From positions 7,357,908-7,421,907 of the forward strand of contig NC_033641.1 in the NCBI RefSeq assembly GCF_001540865.1: 64,000 bases of DNA. Reading direction: 5' to 3'. This stretch comes from Ananas comosus (Eukaryota > Streptophyta > Magnoliopsida > Poales > Bromeliaceae). Below, piece by piece: positions 45,001 through 55,711 of this stretch (the first letter of the stretch is position 1; every line of letters begins with the position of its first letter). The notes beneath the pieces were generated by a model. The model saw only the letters and a list, made by a program, of their open reading frames with translations. It ran no database searches and was not told the DNA's origin. The position numbers and the translations under genes were made by a program.

Positions 45001-48000
45001 AGGCCCTGTTTGGTTTGGGAATAGCAAACATTGGATAATTTTTTTTTGTCCCGAGGATAACTTACTATTCTGGGGTAGTCAGGAATAAAAGTAAAATTGT
45101 GTTTGGTTTTTAATACTACTATTTCCAGGAATAATTGAAATTGCATTTGATTAATTTTATAGAATAGTAGAGGATAGTGGAAAAAAATGATGGTTGAATT
45201 TGATATAAAATATGATTAATATTTCACATATTTCACAATAGATTAGATATAAAATATACTATGTAAAAGAACATTTGACATATAATACTATTGTTTTCTT
45301 AAATTCTACTTAAACTTAAATTTAATAAAAATAATTTATTACAATATTTAAGTATAATTTATTATAATATTTAAGTACAAATAATATGTATTATGAACTA
45401 GGCTAATATACTATTAATAGCACCAAGTCATTGGTGCTACCAAGTTTTTGGCCATTGGATTAAGAGATGTGCGGTTAGGATGATGTGGGCCCCTTAGGGT
45501 TGAGTGGGTGGTTGGTTGAATAGTATGATCTAACGGATGAAAATGATCAAAAGGGTAAATCTAACGGCAGAAAACTTGGTAGCACCAAGTGTTTCGTGCT
45601 ATTAATAGCATAGTAGCCGGACTCTATGTATTATATAGTACAATTAATAATTTTTATAATAAATATATTATATTATAATATGTAATATATCATGTCTATA
45701 TAATTTACTTTAATTCAATTTATTAATGAAGTTTGAAGTTAAACCTTGGAATAGCACTGTTTCTCCAAACGGGTAACTGAAGCTATCCTGGGATAACTGG
45801 GAATAGCAAGGTTTGAGTGGAATATTTTATCTCGGTATCTTGGCCAAAAAAATACCATGTTTGGCGAAATAGCAGGGATAACTTCCGTTATCCCCACTTC
45901 ATCCCTGAACTAAACGGGGTCTAAGGGAAGTATTTGAAGTTTACCTATTGCCATTGGATTCAGTAGGATATTTATAATCTAAAAAGGTTCTTAATAAGTT
46001 TTACTCACTTTTATGCTTCTTGGTTATTCTCCACGCTTGTCTCCTCTTACTATATACATATAATTTACATAAATGTATATATTTGAATCTAGAAATTTTT
46101 ATTTTTTTGAGCCATTTTTAACATGGATCTACCTTGATATGCACTTATCTAGTACCTATGCACAATTTACTATCTAGTCTTTTTCTTTTTGATATACAAC
46201 TATCGAATTATTTTGCGTGCAGAAACATTGTTAATTATAGAATAGCTAATTTTTTAATAAGTGATTGAAAGGGAAGTAGAAAGAAGTAGAAATAACCTAT
46301 TTTACTTTTGAAATTTGGATTTATTGCATTAGAATACTTGTTAACTTGCAGTTTTCATGCGGAGTTTATTAAACTTAGTAATGCTGTGCAGTTAGATGGA
46401 GGAGTGCACAAATTTTTGCTGCAGTGTCCAATACAGAGGATATAAACTGCTTTATGGGCGGCTGTAAGATTTTACGAATATGATAAAAAAATTCACCAAA
46501 TAAATGATCATAGAATGTGGTCTGGAAATAAGCTGATGGAGACTAATTTTTCTAATGGTTGGAGTATATGATATTTCATTTTAGGATATTTTGTTCTTTA
46601 GGATTTATAGTCCTTCTAAACATCTACTTTTTTTTGCATATTGGCCTCTCTCTTGATTTTCCTTTTATCGGACATGGCAACTAACCCTTTGTTATGGTTA
46701 TCAGCCATTGTTACAAAGAACAAGTAATCCTTATTCCATAAGAAATTTCAAGTAGGAATTAGTGTTTTGGCCTCGTATAGGACATCCTTTCTTATGTGTG
46801 TTGTAAAGAAGCCGTTCTTGTTACTCTGAGCTTTAGATAGAGAAATCTGACTTTCATACATAGTGGAGATTTTTTGTGCTCTTTCTTTCCATCCTTTTTC
46901 ATAATATAGAAAACAGTACATCAACATAGTTTTTCATGCTTTTTTTATTTTGATCTGTGTGGAGCTATTATCTACAATTGCATCTTATATAGATGTCATC
47001 AGTTATAATGTCCTTTATTATAATACTATTTCTGATATCTTTTGATAGTTATATCGCGTCCTTTTGCATGTTTAGTCCGTTTTGGTTGTATAGAAGTAGA
47101 GCCTTGTACTATTTTTCTCAATTAAACTGTGCTACTGTGCTGGCCATCAGTCCTCAACATATCTATTTGTGGACCTTTTATACTATTTTAACTGGTTTAT
47201 TCTATTGTCTTTCTTTTTCACGCTTCACTATTTGTTACTTCACTTTTGACCTCAAGTTGCTCATAGTAATTTCTTGCGAAAAACTTCAATATAGCCTACT
47301 AAGATAGATGTATATTACTTTTACCTTTTGGGAGACAGCTCCACTGTTTGATCTCCTAAGTTGTTCACACGATTTGTACTTTATGTCGATTTTCAGTGGC
47401 ACTAAGAATGCTATTTACGAATGCATTTAGTTTTTCTTGATTTTTATCAGGACAAGTACTTACGAAGTTTATGACCAAATTTGTCATATTAAGAGTCTAA
47501 AAGAAATTTTGCTGTTGAGCTTAATTTAGTAAAGTGCTATTGGAGATAGGATATGTGAAACTTCCATCTGATGATTGTGGAAGATTCAATATGCTAATGG
47601 AAACTCCGTTGGCCTGGTTTGAAACACAAATGGTTTACGAATGGTTCTCTTCTAAATGCTTTGAAGCATGCTGTATTTGAAAACTTTATTTCTCCATCTG
47701 TTTATTGTAAGAAGCTAGCTTAAAATTGAAGAATTGGGGTTGATCATGGATAATATTGAAGTTTATTTCTCAACACCAGGGCGCCAAACAACCCATCCAC
47801 ATAAAGGATGCTTTTATGAGCCCATGTTGCATCTTACCATCCCCATCTGATATTATCGGTCATTTAGTTCGACTTTTGTAGTACATGATGGCTAATATAA
47901 GTATGAGTCAACTACAGTAGTTTTTCCTTAAATTGTGGTCCTTGTTTTGGCTCTATATGCTATTTTTTTTAATTTATAATCCGGGTGGTGTCTTTTACAA

Positions 48001-49689
48001 TCCATTCCTACACACCTTGTTAGTTGGATAATGTTTTCACATCCTCTGTAGTATAAACAGATTACCTAGCATGCTGCAGCCTCTTAAACACTAAATATAT
48101 TTATACTCTACCTAGGATTGCTGATGCTGAGGAGAACCTTGGCGAAAGTGAAGTACGCGAAGCTCATCTGGCTAAGGCCTTGTTCTTCATTAGGATTGAA
48201 GATAAGGTACAAATGTTTTTCACTTTCTATCTGCCGATTAATGTTTTCTGATGACCAAATTGCTTATGTGAACATAACTGGTATGTTTTATTGCCTCCAA
48301 ATCCAGGAAAAAGCTTTAGAACAGCTCAAGGTTACTGAAGGGAAAACAGTCGCTGTAGGTCAAAAGATGGACCTAGTTTTCTACACATTGCAGCTTGGCT
48401 TTTTCTACATGGATTTCGATCTCATTGCCAAGTCTATTGAAAAGGCTAAGAAGTATGTTTACTGTTTGTTAATAGGTTGTAAAAATTCATCTGCAGTATA
48501 TTAGGAATGTGTGGTCTGATTCTGGAATCTTTTTGTGTATGTGATCATGAAGCTTATTTGAGGAGGGAGGTGATTGGGAGAGGAAGAACCGACTAAAAGT
48601 TTATGAAGGCTTATATTGTATGTCTACAAGGAACTTCAAGAAGGCGGCCAACTTATTTTTGGATTCTATTTCGACCTTCACGACTTATGAGCTATTCTCT
48701 TATGATACTTTTGTCTTTTACACTGTCCTCACAAGTGTTATCTCCTTGGATAGAGTTTCTCTTAAGCAGAAGGTAATTTCTATCATCAATATGGTTTTGT
48801 TTTAAGTGTTTCGCTCATACTTCTAGTGGAACATGTGACAGGTAGTGGATGCACCAGAAATCCTTGCTGTGATTGGCAAGATACCTCATCTCTCTGAGTT
48901 CCTCAACTCCCTATATAGTTGCCAGTACAAATCATTCTTCGCTGCATTCTGTAAGTATACTGTATAGCTGCATTGATGATCGGAGTTTTGTGATTATGAG
49001 AAAAAAAAGTCAACCTATTTATTTCCTAATCTTTTGGACATTTTTATCTTAACCAGAATTTTGGTGGGCTTTATCATAAATATCTGATAGTTCCCATCAG
49101 TAGCTATACATTATTTCTGAATCTTGTCTTACGAATATATATATGGCCGTGGCTACTATACTATTATGAGTATTGGAGCCCTTGTAGTCATAAGTTGTTT
49201 TCAATGATGGAGCTTCAGAATCGACGATCCACTCCGTTAAATATGATCTAGAGTATTTGAAACTTTTATAAAATAAATTTCGTAAATTTTTGAAATCATA
49301 ATAAAGTCCATCAAGTGGGCATAAAATGAACGGTCAAAATCGAACGACGTCCTAAAAAAGGATGATCGGATCCTTCAATTCAAGATCAGAGTTATTGATC
49401 TTTATCTATGTAGTGAATAGAATTTTCTATCAAAAATTCAACAAATTCCGATTCTTTTACACCGTTAAACTAGCAAGTATCCCATACCGGCCGTTAAAAA
49501 TTGTCAAATTTGTGACCTCTTGATCGTAAGGTAAATGATGTCGAAAATTTATAAAATTTGATTTCTAGAAGTTTTAAATGGTGCAAATAACATTTAACGG
49601 TGTGGATCGTCGATTCGGAAGCTCTATCATCGAAAACAACTTATGAGTACGAGGGCGATCGTACTCATAATAGTATAGTAGCCGGACCC

Positions 49690-49736
<47 letters not shown>

Positions 49737-52002
49737 AGGCTGGTATACTATCGATAGCACCACGGGCTTGGTGCTATTGAGTTTTCCACCGTTAGATTTA
49801 ACCCTTTGATTATCTTTACCCGTTAGATTATACTATTCAACCAACCACCCATTCAACCCTAGGGGGCCCACATCATCCTAACTGTACATTTCTTAATCCA
49901 AGGGCTAAAAAACTAATAGTACCAATAGTTTGGTGCTATTGATAGTATTCCAGCCTAGTTCTATATATATATATATATAGAACCCGGTTGCAATATTGGC
50001 AACAACACCAAGCATTTAGTGCTTGTAAGTTTCTCACCATTAGATCTACCCCTTGGACATTTCTACCTGTTAGATCATACTATTCAACCGACTACACATT
50101 CAATCCTAGGGGACCACTATTATTCTAACCGCACATCGCTTCATCCAAGGGCCGAAAACTTAATAGTATCAATGACTTGCTGCTATTAATAGTATTATAG
50201 CCTAGTTCTATATATATACACACACATAACAAATACAGTTTGACTAGAATGCTATCAATAGCACCAAGCACTTGGTACTACTGAGTTTTTCACCGTTAGA
50301 TCTATCCCTTTGACCATTTCCATCTCTTAGATCATACAATTCCACCAACCGCCCACTAAATCCTAGAGGACCACTATCATTCTAATAATATATCTCTTCA
50401 TCCAAGGGCCGAAAACCTAATAGCACCAATGACTTGGTGCTATTGATAATATTCTAGCCTAGTTCCATATATATATATATTGAACTAGGTTTGTGTGCGT
50501 ATAAAAGCACGGCGACCTTCGTGTTATCAAGTCGTTTATGATGTTGGGACTTCCGAATCGATGATCAGCTCTGTTAGACTTGATCTAAAGTATTTGAAGT
50601 ACCTAGAAAATAAATTTTGCAATTTTTTAATATTATTTATCTAGTGATTGAAGGGGCCCAAAATCAACAATTCGATCATGGGACATCCGATTTGACGATC
50701 GGTTTTGTTAGATATAATTTACGATGCTGGAAGTATCTAGAAACCAAATTTCATAATTTTTTGACATGCTAAGTGATCGAAGGGTCTCAGAAATGACTAT
50801 TTTAATGGCCGATGTGGCATGTTTGTAAGTTAAATGGTGTAGAACAATCAAAATTAGGTGAAATTTTAATAAAAAAATTCTATTTATCATCAAGAGCAAG
50901 ATCATTTTGTCTAACCTAAAATTTGTCTTTTATTACTATTTTTTATGAGATTTTTTATTTTTAGACGTTCAATTTAGACTATTCGTTCACTAGGCAAATG
51001 AAGCTGAAAAATTATGAAATTTCGTTTCTAGATAGTTTCAATATAATAAATCATTTCTAATGGAGCCGATCGCCACATTGGATATCACATCATCGAAAAC
51101 AACTTAAAAGCACGGAGGTTCCGTGCTTTCGAAAGCATAGTAGCCTTATATGTATATACATAGAGAGAGGGAGAGAGGGAGAGAGGGAGAGAGGCTTCAG
51201 TCCAGCTACTATCCTCTTAAGAAGGTAGAGGCTTTTGTTCTGTCAAGTCATTTTGGATTATTGGGACTCCGAATTGATAATCGGCTACTATCCTCTTAAG
51301 AAGGTAGAGGCTTTTGTCCTGTCAAGTCATTTTGGACTATTAGGACTCCGAGTTGATAATCGGTATTGTTAAAATTGATCTACACTATTAGAAATATTTA
51401 GAAACTGAATTTTGTAATTTTAAAAATCATTATGAAGTCCATCGAAAGAGTCGAAAAATGAATGGTTAAAAATGAATAACCTTGTGAAAATAGAGGTTAG
51501 ACTTTCTGAATTCATGATCGGAGTTATCAAATGTTATCTAAATAGTAAAAAGAATTTTTTATTAAAAATTCAAGCGGTTTGGATTGCTATACACTGTTAA
51601 ACAAGCAGACGACTTACATAGGCCGTAAAAAAGAGTTGATTTTGCGATCCTTTGGTCACTACGTTAATAATTTTCAGAAATTATGAAATTTGGTTTCTAG
51701 ATACTTCAAATACTGTATATTAATTTTAACGGTTCTGATCATTGATTCGGAATCCCTACCTTCAATAACTTGATAGCGCGAAGACCTCCATTCTCCTAAA
51801 AAGATAGTATCTGGATTCTGTCAATATATATAAAGTAGAGTTAGAATACTATTGATAGTATGAGAATAGTATTTACTAGCAACTTTTGACCATTGGATGC
51901 CTTTGGGTTTAGTGGGGGTTCGTGGAATAGTAATAATTCAAGGGTGGAAATATTGATAGTAAATACCATTCATATACTATGAATAGTACATTAGCTCCAC
52001 TC

Positions 52003-52064
<62 letters not shown>

Positions 52065-53308
52065 TGAAACTTGTACTCCCTCTTATGGAGCTCTATCTTC
52101 TTCGCACATTTGTTACACTTCTATCTCAATTACTTTAATGACATCATGAATGTTTTCTATCTGAGAACTCAAACCTGAAAGCCACTGCTATTTCCTTTTA
52201 GGCTTGAAGCATTATCTTATTTACTGTTTTTGAACCTGGAATGTATAAACTCCTTTCTTCACTTTGTCTGCACCGTCAAATTGCTCCTACATTTTTCTCT
52301 GTTCTTTTGAATGATAAGCAACTTAAGTCACTCAATTCTTATTGTTGTAGTTGAATGCTGATGCATAATGTGCTTAAACTCTGTGAAGCTTTTAGTTTCA
52401 GTATTTTTTGTCAATCTATTCATGAAGAACTGTGAACGATTTTTTTTTTTTGAATTTATAATTTTGTGAAATGCTTTTCAGCTGGATTGACAGAGCAGAT
52501 CAAGTTAGATCGTTATCTACAGCCTCATTTCCGTTATTACATGAGGGAAGTCCGCACTGTAGTTTATTCTCAATTCCTTGAATCCTACAAGAGCGTTACG
52601 ATGGAAGCAATGGCTAATGCATTTGGTGTGACCGTGGATTTCATTGATCAGTAAGTATTTTTGCTTTGATTTGTATTCTATGCACCGTCAATTTCTGTCC
52701 GTTAGACCTTGTTTGATATGTATACTTTTTTCACTGGATGGTCAAACCCTGATATCATTGTTTCACTTTTTTCTCTCTATCTTTTTTTTTTTCTTTTTTG
52801 GCATAATGATGAATTTAGGATTTGAAGATTTAATCTTGACTTTCACACCGTCAGAGTATTCCAGTTTATTATTTTAGTCCCTAACTTTTGTCCAACATAT
52901 CTGCTACTTGTGTTAGTCTATAGTCTTAAAGAAGAATGTCACATCACCATTATCGTGTTTAGGGTTTGCTGATTAAATAAATCTTTTTAGGTTGGGGAAC
53001 CTGTCAGCGAACTCTACTGACAGAAATGACATGATGCTTATTTCTAAGATGGTAGATTAATGGGGGGACTTCGTTGTTAGGTGGGATAAACTATACGGGT
53101 CAAGATCTGCATCTAAACTTTCTTTTCTGCCAGGGAACTTTCTCGCTTCATAGCAGCTGGAAAACTTCACTGCAAGATCGACAAAGTCGCCGGCATTCTA
53201 GAAACTAACCGACCTGATGCCAGAAATGCTTTCTACCAGGCAACTATCAAGCAAGGCGATTTCTTGCTCAACCGCATCCAGAAGCTATCACGAGTGATCG
53301 ATTTATAA
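42041..53308 (+). CDS. RPN7: 26S proteasome regulatory subunit RPN7 (PSMD6), 8 exons
   Basis: RPN7 is a PCI-domain scaffold subunit of the proteasome lid, in nucleus and cytosol. Exons: 42041-42176, 42332-42446, 48116-48206, 48307-48452, 48553-48772, 48842-48950, 52482-52650, 53134-53308. They total 1161 nt, so 386 residues plus TAA, against about 387 in Arabidopsis. All introns are GT-AG with matching phases. Readable stretches: [15 protein letters not shown] (N-terminus), [20 protein letters not shown], the helical repeats [20 protein letters not shown] and [20 protein letters not shown], then the PCI winged-helix part [20 protein letters not shown] and [20 protein letters not shown], and the closing helix [13 protein letters not shown]. 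Intron 2 (5.7 kb) and intron 6 (3.5 kb) are filled with transposons, yet exon borders are clean. A hAT element lies in the promoter or 5' UTR. Confidence 0.96.
42674..42742. repeat. Tandem duplication, 35 bp x 2, RPN7 intron 2
   Basis: The unit starting GTATTTGTAATAGGATACTA and ending TTTAGTGCTTT is present twice in direct succession at 42674-42708 and 42709-42742 with only about one change, pointing to a recent slippage. Confidence 0.9.
43970..44181. repeat. Tandem repeat, about 71 bp x 3, RPN7 intron 2
   Basis: Three head-to-tail units begin GTGGGTCAAACATTGCATGT or GTGGATTACAAA, contain TAGATTATAAACTTGAACCC, and end CTATAGTTAT or TATATAGTTAT. Units 2 and 3 are closer to each other than to unit 1. 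Non-coding. Confidence 0.88.
45002..45921. mobile_element. PIF/Harbinger-like element with a MITE nested in it, RPN7 intron 2
   Basis: The left end reads GGCCCTGTTTGGTTTGGGAA. The right end is TAAACGGGGTC, the complement of GACCCCGTTTA. The flanks are a TAA trinucleotide duplication (44999-45001 and 45922-45924), the target site of PIF/Harbinger. The subterminal parts also pair (GGATAACTTACTATTC against GATAACTTCCGTTATCC). It is 920 bp long and non-coding. The family F2 MITE at 45409-45619 lies inside, so it inserted later. Confidence 0.8.
45409..45619. mobile_element. Hairpin MITE, family F2, copy 1, nested in the Harbinger-like element
   Basis: The ends pair: AGGCTAATATACTATTAATAG on the left (in two parts, AGGCTAATATA and CTATTAATAG) and CTATTAATAGCATAGTAGCC on the right, each followed inward by GCACCAAG or its complement. 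The core AGGATGATGTGGGCCCCTTA is the complement of the core of the copy at 49737. About 210 bp. Confidence 0.85.
49146..49690. mobile_element. Foldback MITE, family F1, copy 2, RPN7 intron 6
   Basis: The left end GGCTACTATACTATTATGAG pairs with the right end CTCATAATAGTATAGTAGCC. Inward, CAGAATCGACGATCCACTCC pairs with the block around GGATCGTCGATTCGGAAGC, and TAAAATAAATTTCGTAAATT pairs with the AATTTATAAAATTTGATTTC region. It is about 545 bp, non-coding, and related to the 26111 copy. Confidence 0.8.
49691..49736. repeat. Microsatellite (TA)n(GA)n between MITEs
   Basis: A TA run followed by a GA run of about 30 bp fills the gap between the F1 copy and the next F2 copy. Similar TA or GA runs stand at 49964-49980, 50208-50218, 50468-50480 and 51164-51194, so each MITE boundary in this intron coincides with a dinucleotide run. 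Confidence 0.85.
49737..49957. mobile_element. Hairpin MITE, family F2, copy 2, RPN7 intron 6
   Basis: Ends AGGCTGGTATACTATCGATA and the complement ATTGATAGTATTCCAGCCT; next inward GCACCA and TGGTGCTA. The centre holds CCCTAGGGGGCCCACATCAT. About 220 bp, no coding. Confidence 0.88.
49984..50204. mobile_element. Hairpin MITE, family F2, copy 3, RPN7 intron 6
   Basis: Same order of blocks as the copies on either side (TTAGATCTACCCCTTGGACA, TTCAATCCTAGGGGACCACT, TCATCCAAGGGCCGAAAACT). The left terminus is worn (GGTTGCAATATTGGC) and the right ends ATTAATAGTATTATAGCCT. About 220 bp. Confidence 0.85.
50240..50460. mobile_element. Hairpin MITE, family F2, copy 4, RPN7 intron 6
   Basis: Left GACTAGAATGCTATCAATAG, right CTATTGATAATATTCTAGCC. 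The inner blocks TTAGATCTATCCCTTTGACC and TCATCCAAGGGCCGAAAACC match copy 3 closely, so copies 3 and 4 belong to one subfamily. Confidence 0.87.
50485..51148. mobile_element. Foldback MITE, family F1, copy 3, RPN7 intron 6
   Basis: Left arm: ATAAAAGCACGGCGACCTTC, then AAGTCGTTTATGATGTTGGG, then GAATCGATGATCAGCTCTG. Right arm: GGAGCCGATCGCCACATTGG, then ATCATCGAAAACAACTTAAA, then AGCACGGAGGTTCCGTGCTT. These pair in reverse order. Within it the block at 50670-50760 repeats 50530-50640 (cgatcggttttgttaga-like words), so it is either internally duplicated or two copies merged. About 660 bp. Confidence 0.75.
51198..51825. mobile_element. Foldback MITE, family F1, copy 4, with tandemly duplicated left end
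   Basis: The left terminal block GCTACTATCCTCTTAAGAAG through AGTTGATAATCGG is present twice in tandem (about 51208-51286 and 51287-51365, unit about 79 bp). The right end is CTCCATTCTCCTAAAAAGATAGTATCTGG (quoted here in parts: CTCCATTCTCC, AAAAAGATAGTATCTGG), pairing with either left copy. Interior words match F1. Confidence 0.72.
51834..52003. mobile_element. Hairpin MITE, family F3, copy 2, followed by (CT)n(TA)n
   Basis: Left GTAGAGTTAGAATACTATTG, right ATAGTACATTAGCTCCACTC, centre ATGCCTTTGGGTTTAGTGGG as in the copy at 16172. A CT run then a TA run (about 52006-52062) follows directly. Confidence 0.8.
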
Positions 53309-53724
53309 ACAATCTTTTGTCCTTTATACTTAATATGGTGCTGAAATTTCCTTTCATCTTTTCATACATCAACTCTATGAAGCTCCTTATCCCTAAATTC
53401 AGTTGACATTTGTTTGGACAGAAATTTCTGAGTCAATGCGTGTCGTTTTGAATTCTTATATTTCCTGTTTGTCATTTTAACTAAAATTAGCGCACAAATA
53501 GTTTTTTCGTGTTGGTAGTGCAGTTAATTCGGCAGTACTGTTTACTTCAAATTGAATTTATTGGTAGATGTTTAGTGCTGGCTCGATAAAAATAACTGAA
53601 TTTTCTACACTTACCTAATAATCTAAGGGAAGCTGAGCACTTATTTGCAAAATATGTTTTATATTTCTTGAAATTTAGTTGCCTTTCCCTCTTTTCGTGT
53701 CTAGGCCGATAAGAAGGATAGGAT

Positions 53725-53985
53725 GGGAGATTGAGTGCTGTTTGTGTTGGCATGTAAGTTGTGAGAAGTTTGAAGTGGTTTTTGTGCGGTAGTCCGAGAT
53801 ATATAACGAGCAATTGCGTGCTGTTACAGGTCCTGTGTTGGCGCAGCATATAATGTGATGTGAAGGGTTTGGGTGGTTTTTATGCACAAGTCCGAGATAA
53901 TTGGGAAGTGAGTGCTGTTGTGGGTCTCTGTTGGCGTATGTGAGGGGAAGGTTTTGAGTGGTTTTTATGCAATAGTCCAGACACA
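53725..53985. repeat. Tandem repeat, three divergent units of 80-95 bp
   Basis: Each unit has, in order, GAGTGCTGT or GCGTGCTGT, TGTTGGC(A/G)TA- or TGTTGGCGCA-like words, GTGGTTTTTATGCA or GTGGTTTTTGTGCG, and AGTCCGAGATA or AGTCCAGACAC. Units start near 53730, 53815 and 53908 and differ by small indels. Reverse-strand open frames across it are a by-product of the repeat. Confidence 0.75.
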
Positions 53986-54187
53986 ATGTCTGAATGAATG
54001 AATGAATATGCAAATGCATTATCTTCTACCTAACCTACGGAGATACATTTTGGGGTTACAAAATTATTAGTGAGAAAAGACTAGTTTCCAGGTTACCGTC
54101 GCAAGTCACTTCTCAAGATGGCAGCCACCGTGAGTTTGGGTTCTCCACTGTTAGCCCAGTGGAATTTTTGCCCTCCGTCCGCTAGTG

Positions 54188-54910
54188 TAGACCTAGCAAT
54201 CACTATCCATGCGGATATTTACAGATTACTTGCAAATTTGTGACTATAGATATTTATTTTTTTTATCCAAAAAATTATGGATAAAATAGGTGGATATTTA
54301 ATTGTTAAGTTGTGAGCATTTTAGACAATATGTGGATATCTATTTTTTGATAAAATGGGTGGGTACTTTTCAAGTTGTGGGCCTTTTGGACAACCTGCAG
54401 GTAGCCATTTTTTAGATAAAATGGATGGGTACCCGTTAAATTATAGGCATGTTAGGCAACCCGCGGGTACCGACGGATACCCGCATATATTGTTTTTAAT
54501 TTAAAAATATATACTCTTTATGATATTGACTTTATAACCATGAAAATTTTACTAAGTTTATATTATAAAATTTTCGGAGGACAAAATACTTTTATATTAT
54601 ATTACGCTTCATGATTTTATATTGTTTGTTGGTATTTTAAACAACAAGTTATGTTATACTTTTAAAAATTATATATTTGTGTTTTGTATTTGAAAAATGT
54701 AGAAGCGAAAAAGAAAATTTTTTTTTTACGAATAACCTGCATACCCACCAAGTGGATATGGACCTGCACTATAAAAAGATGGAACAACTATGACCCGGTT
54801 GTGGGCTCGACTATCCAAAATTTTACGGGTAAATTTTATCCATGCCTATATGATTCACGGATATAATGAGCTGCTTTGCGGATTACCCAATCCCCAGTTT
54901 GCTAGTTCTA
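54188..54910. mobile_element. Candidate hAT-like element with short inverted ends
   Basis: The left end TAGACCTAGCAATCACTATC and the right end complement TAGAACTAGCAAACTGGGG share TAG-A-CTAGCAA. Both sides hold subterminal words of the type GGGTACC, GCGGATA and ACCCGC (54300-54490 and 54780-54900), the style of hAT subterminal regions. No clean 8-bp duplication was found and no transposase can be read. Confidence 0.45.
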
Positions 54911-55193
54911 GTGATAAGGCGTTTCCGTGCGGAGCTAAATATTGTAGGTGTGATTTGGGTTATACTAAAAAAAAAATCTGTATAGCCTCAATTAGAAAGT
55001 ATAAGAGACCCCCACCACATCTTTAGCTTGAAAGAGTCAACCAAGCAACCAATCAGATATCAAGACAGCAGAATTTTCAAGATTCTTGATAATGATAAAA
55101 TAACTTGGGAACATGGCTAAACTATCCATCATTCTCAATATTTGACTCTGATGTATGCTTTAGCCATTCTTTTATTATAATAACTTTTCTATT

Positions 55194-55357
55194 CACCAAC
55201 CGTCTCTAAAGCAAGTGGCAAAGGGCTTGATAGTTGGTACCGGAGACCCAAGTTCGAATTCTAATTGATTCACATTTCCAGCTAAGTTTATTTCTAAGTG
55301 AAATAAACGAATAAACGAAGCGGGTAGCGTGCTATCTATCTCTCTCAAAAAAAAAAT
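55194..55357 (+). mobile_element. tRNA-derived SINE, copy 3, 10-bp target duplication
   Basis: Plus-strand copy: ACCAACCGTCTCTAAAGCAA, box A-like TGGCAAAGGGCTTGA, box B-like AAGTTCGAATTCTAA, then the family body GCGGGTAGCGTGCTA and a tail of ten A. The target duplication CTTTTCTATT lies at 55184-55193 and 55358-55367. It carries a small duplication (AATAAACGAATAAACGAAGC) compared with the other copies. It sits 350 bp downstream of the P450 stop codon. Confidence 0.9.
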
Positions 55358-55711
55358 CTTTTCTATTTCGAAAAACAGTATATGATATAATTTTATTGAG
55401 ACAGAAAGCTACGTGATTAGATTTATTCAAGCCCATAAAGTTCATCCAACTATGACCCTCGAGATTTATTTTCCTTACAATAGAAAAATGTATCCACTGA
55501 ATTCTATGAAGCAAGAAAAATCTCAGTAGGTGTTCAGTTAGCTATTATCAGAAAGAAGTTGTGCAAACCCTTTATTTGACACTACTACAGGTAATATTGT
55601 TACACAGGAGACTGACTATTCAAGAGAAACTTATTTTAATTTTATCATCAACCTGCATATGCCCGAGTACTAATAAAGTTAACATAAAACAGCCTCACAA
55701 TGGCAGCTTTT

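Larger units (their letters stand above)
53309..55183. other. Intergenic: RPN7 3' flank, tandem repeat and a possible hAT-like element
   Basis: The first few hundred bases must hold the RPN7 3' UTR. 53725-53985 is a three-unit tandem repeat and 54188-54910 a candidate TIR element, both listed separately. The remainder is AT-rich with no gene recognised on either strand. Confidence 0.5.
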
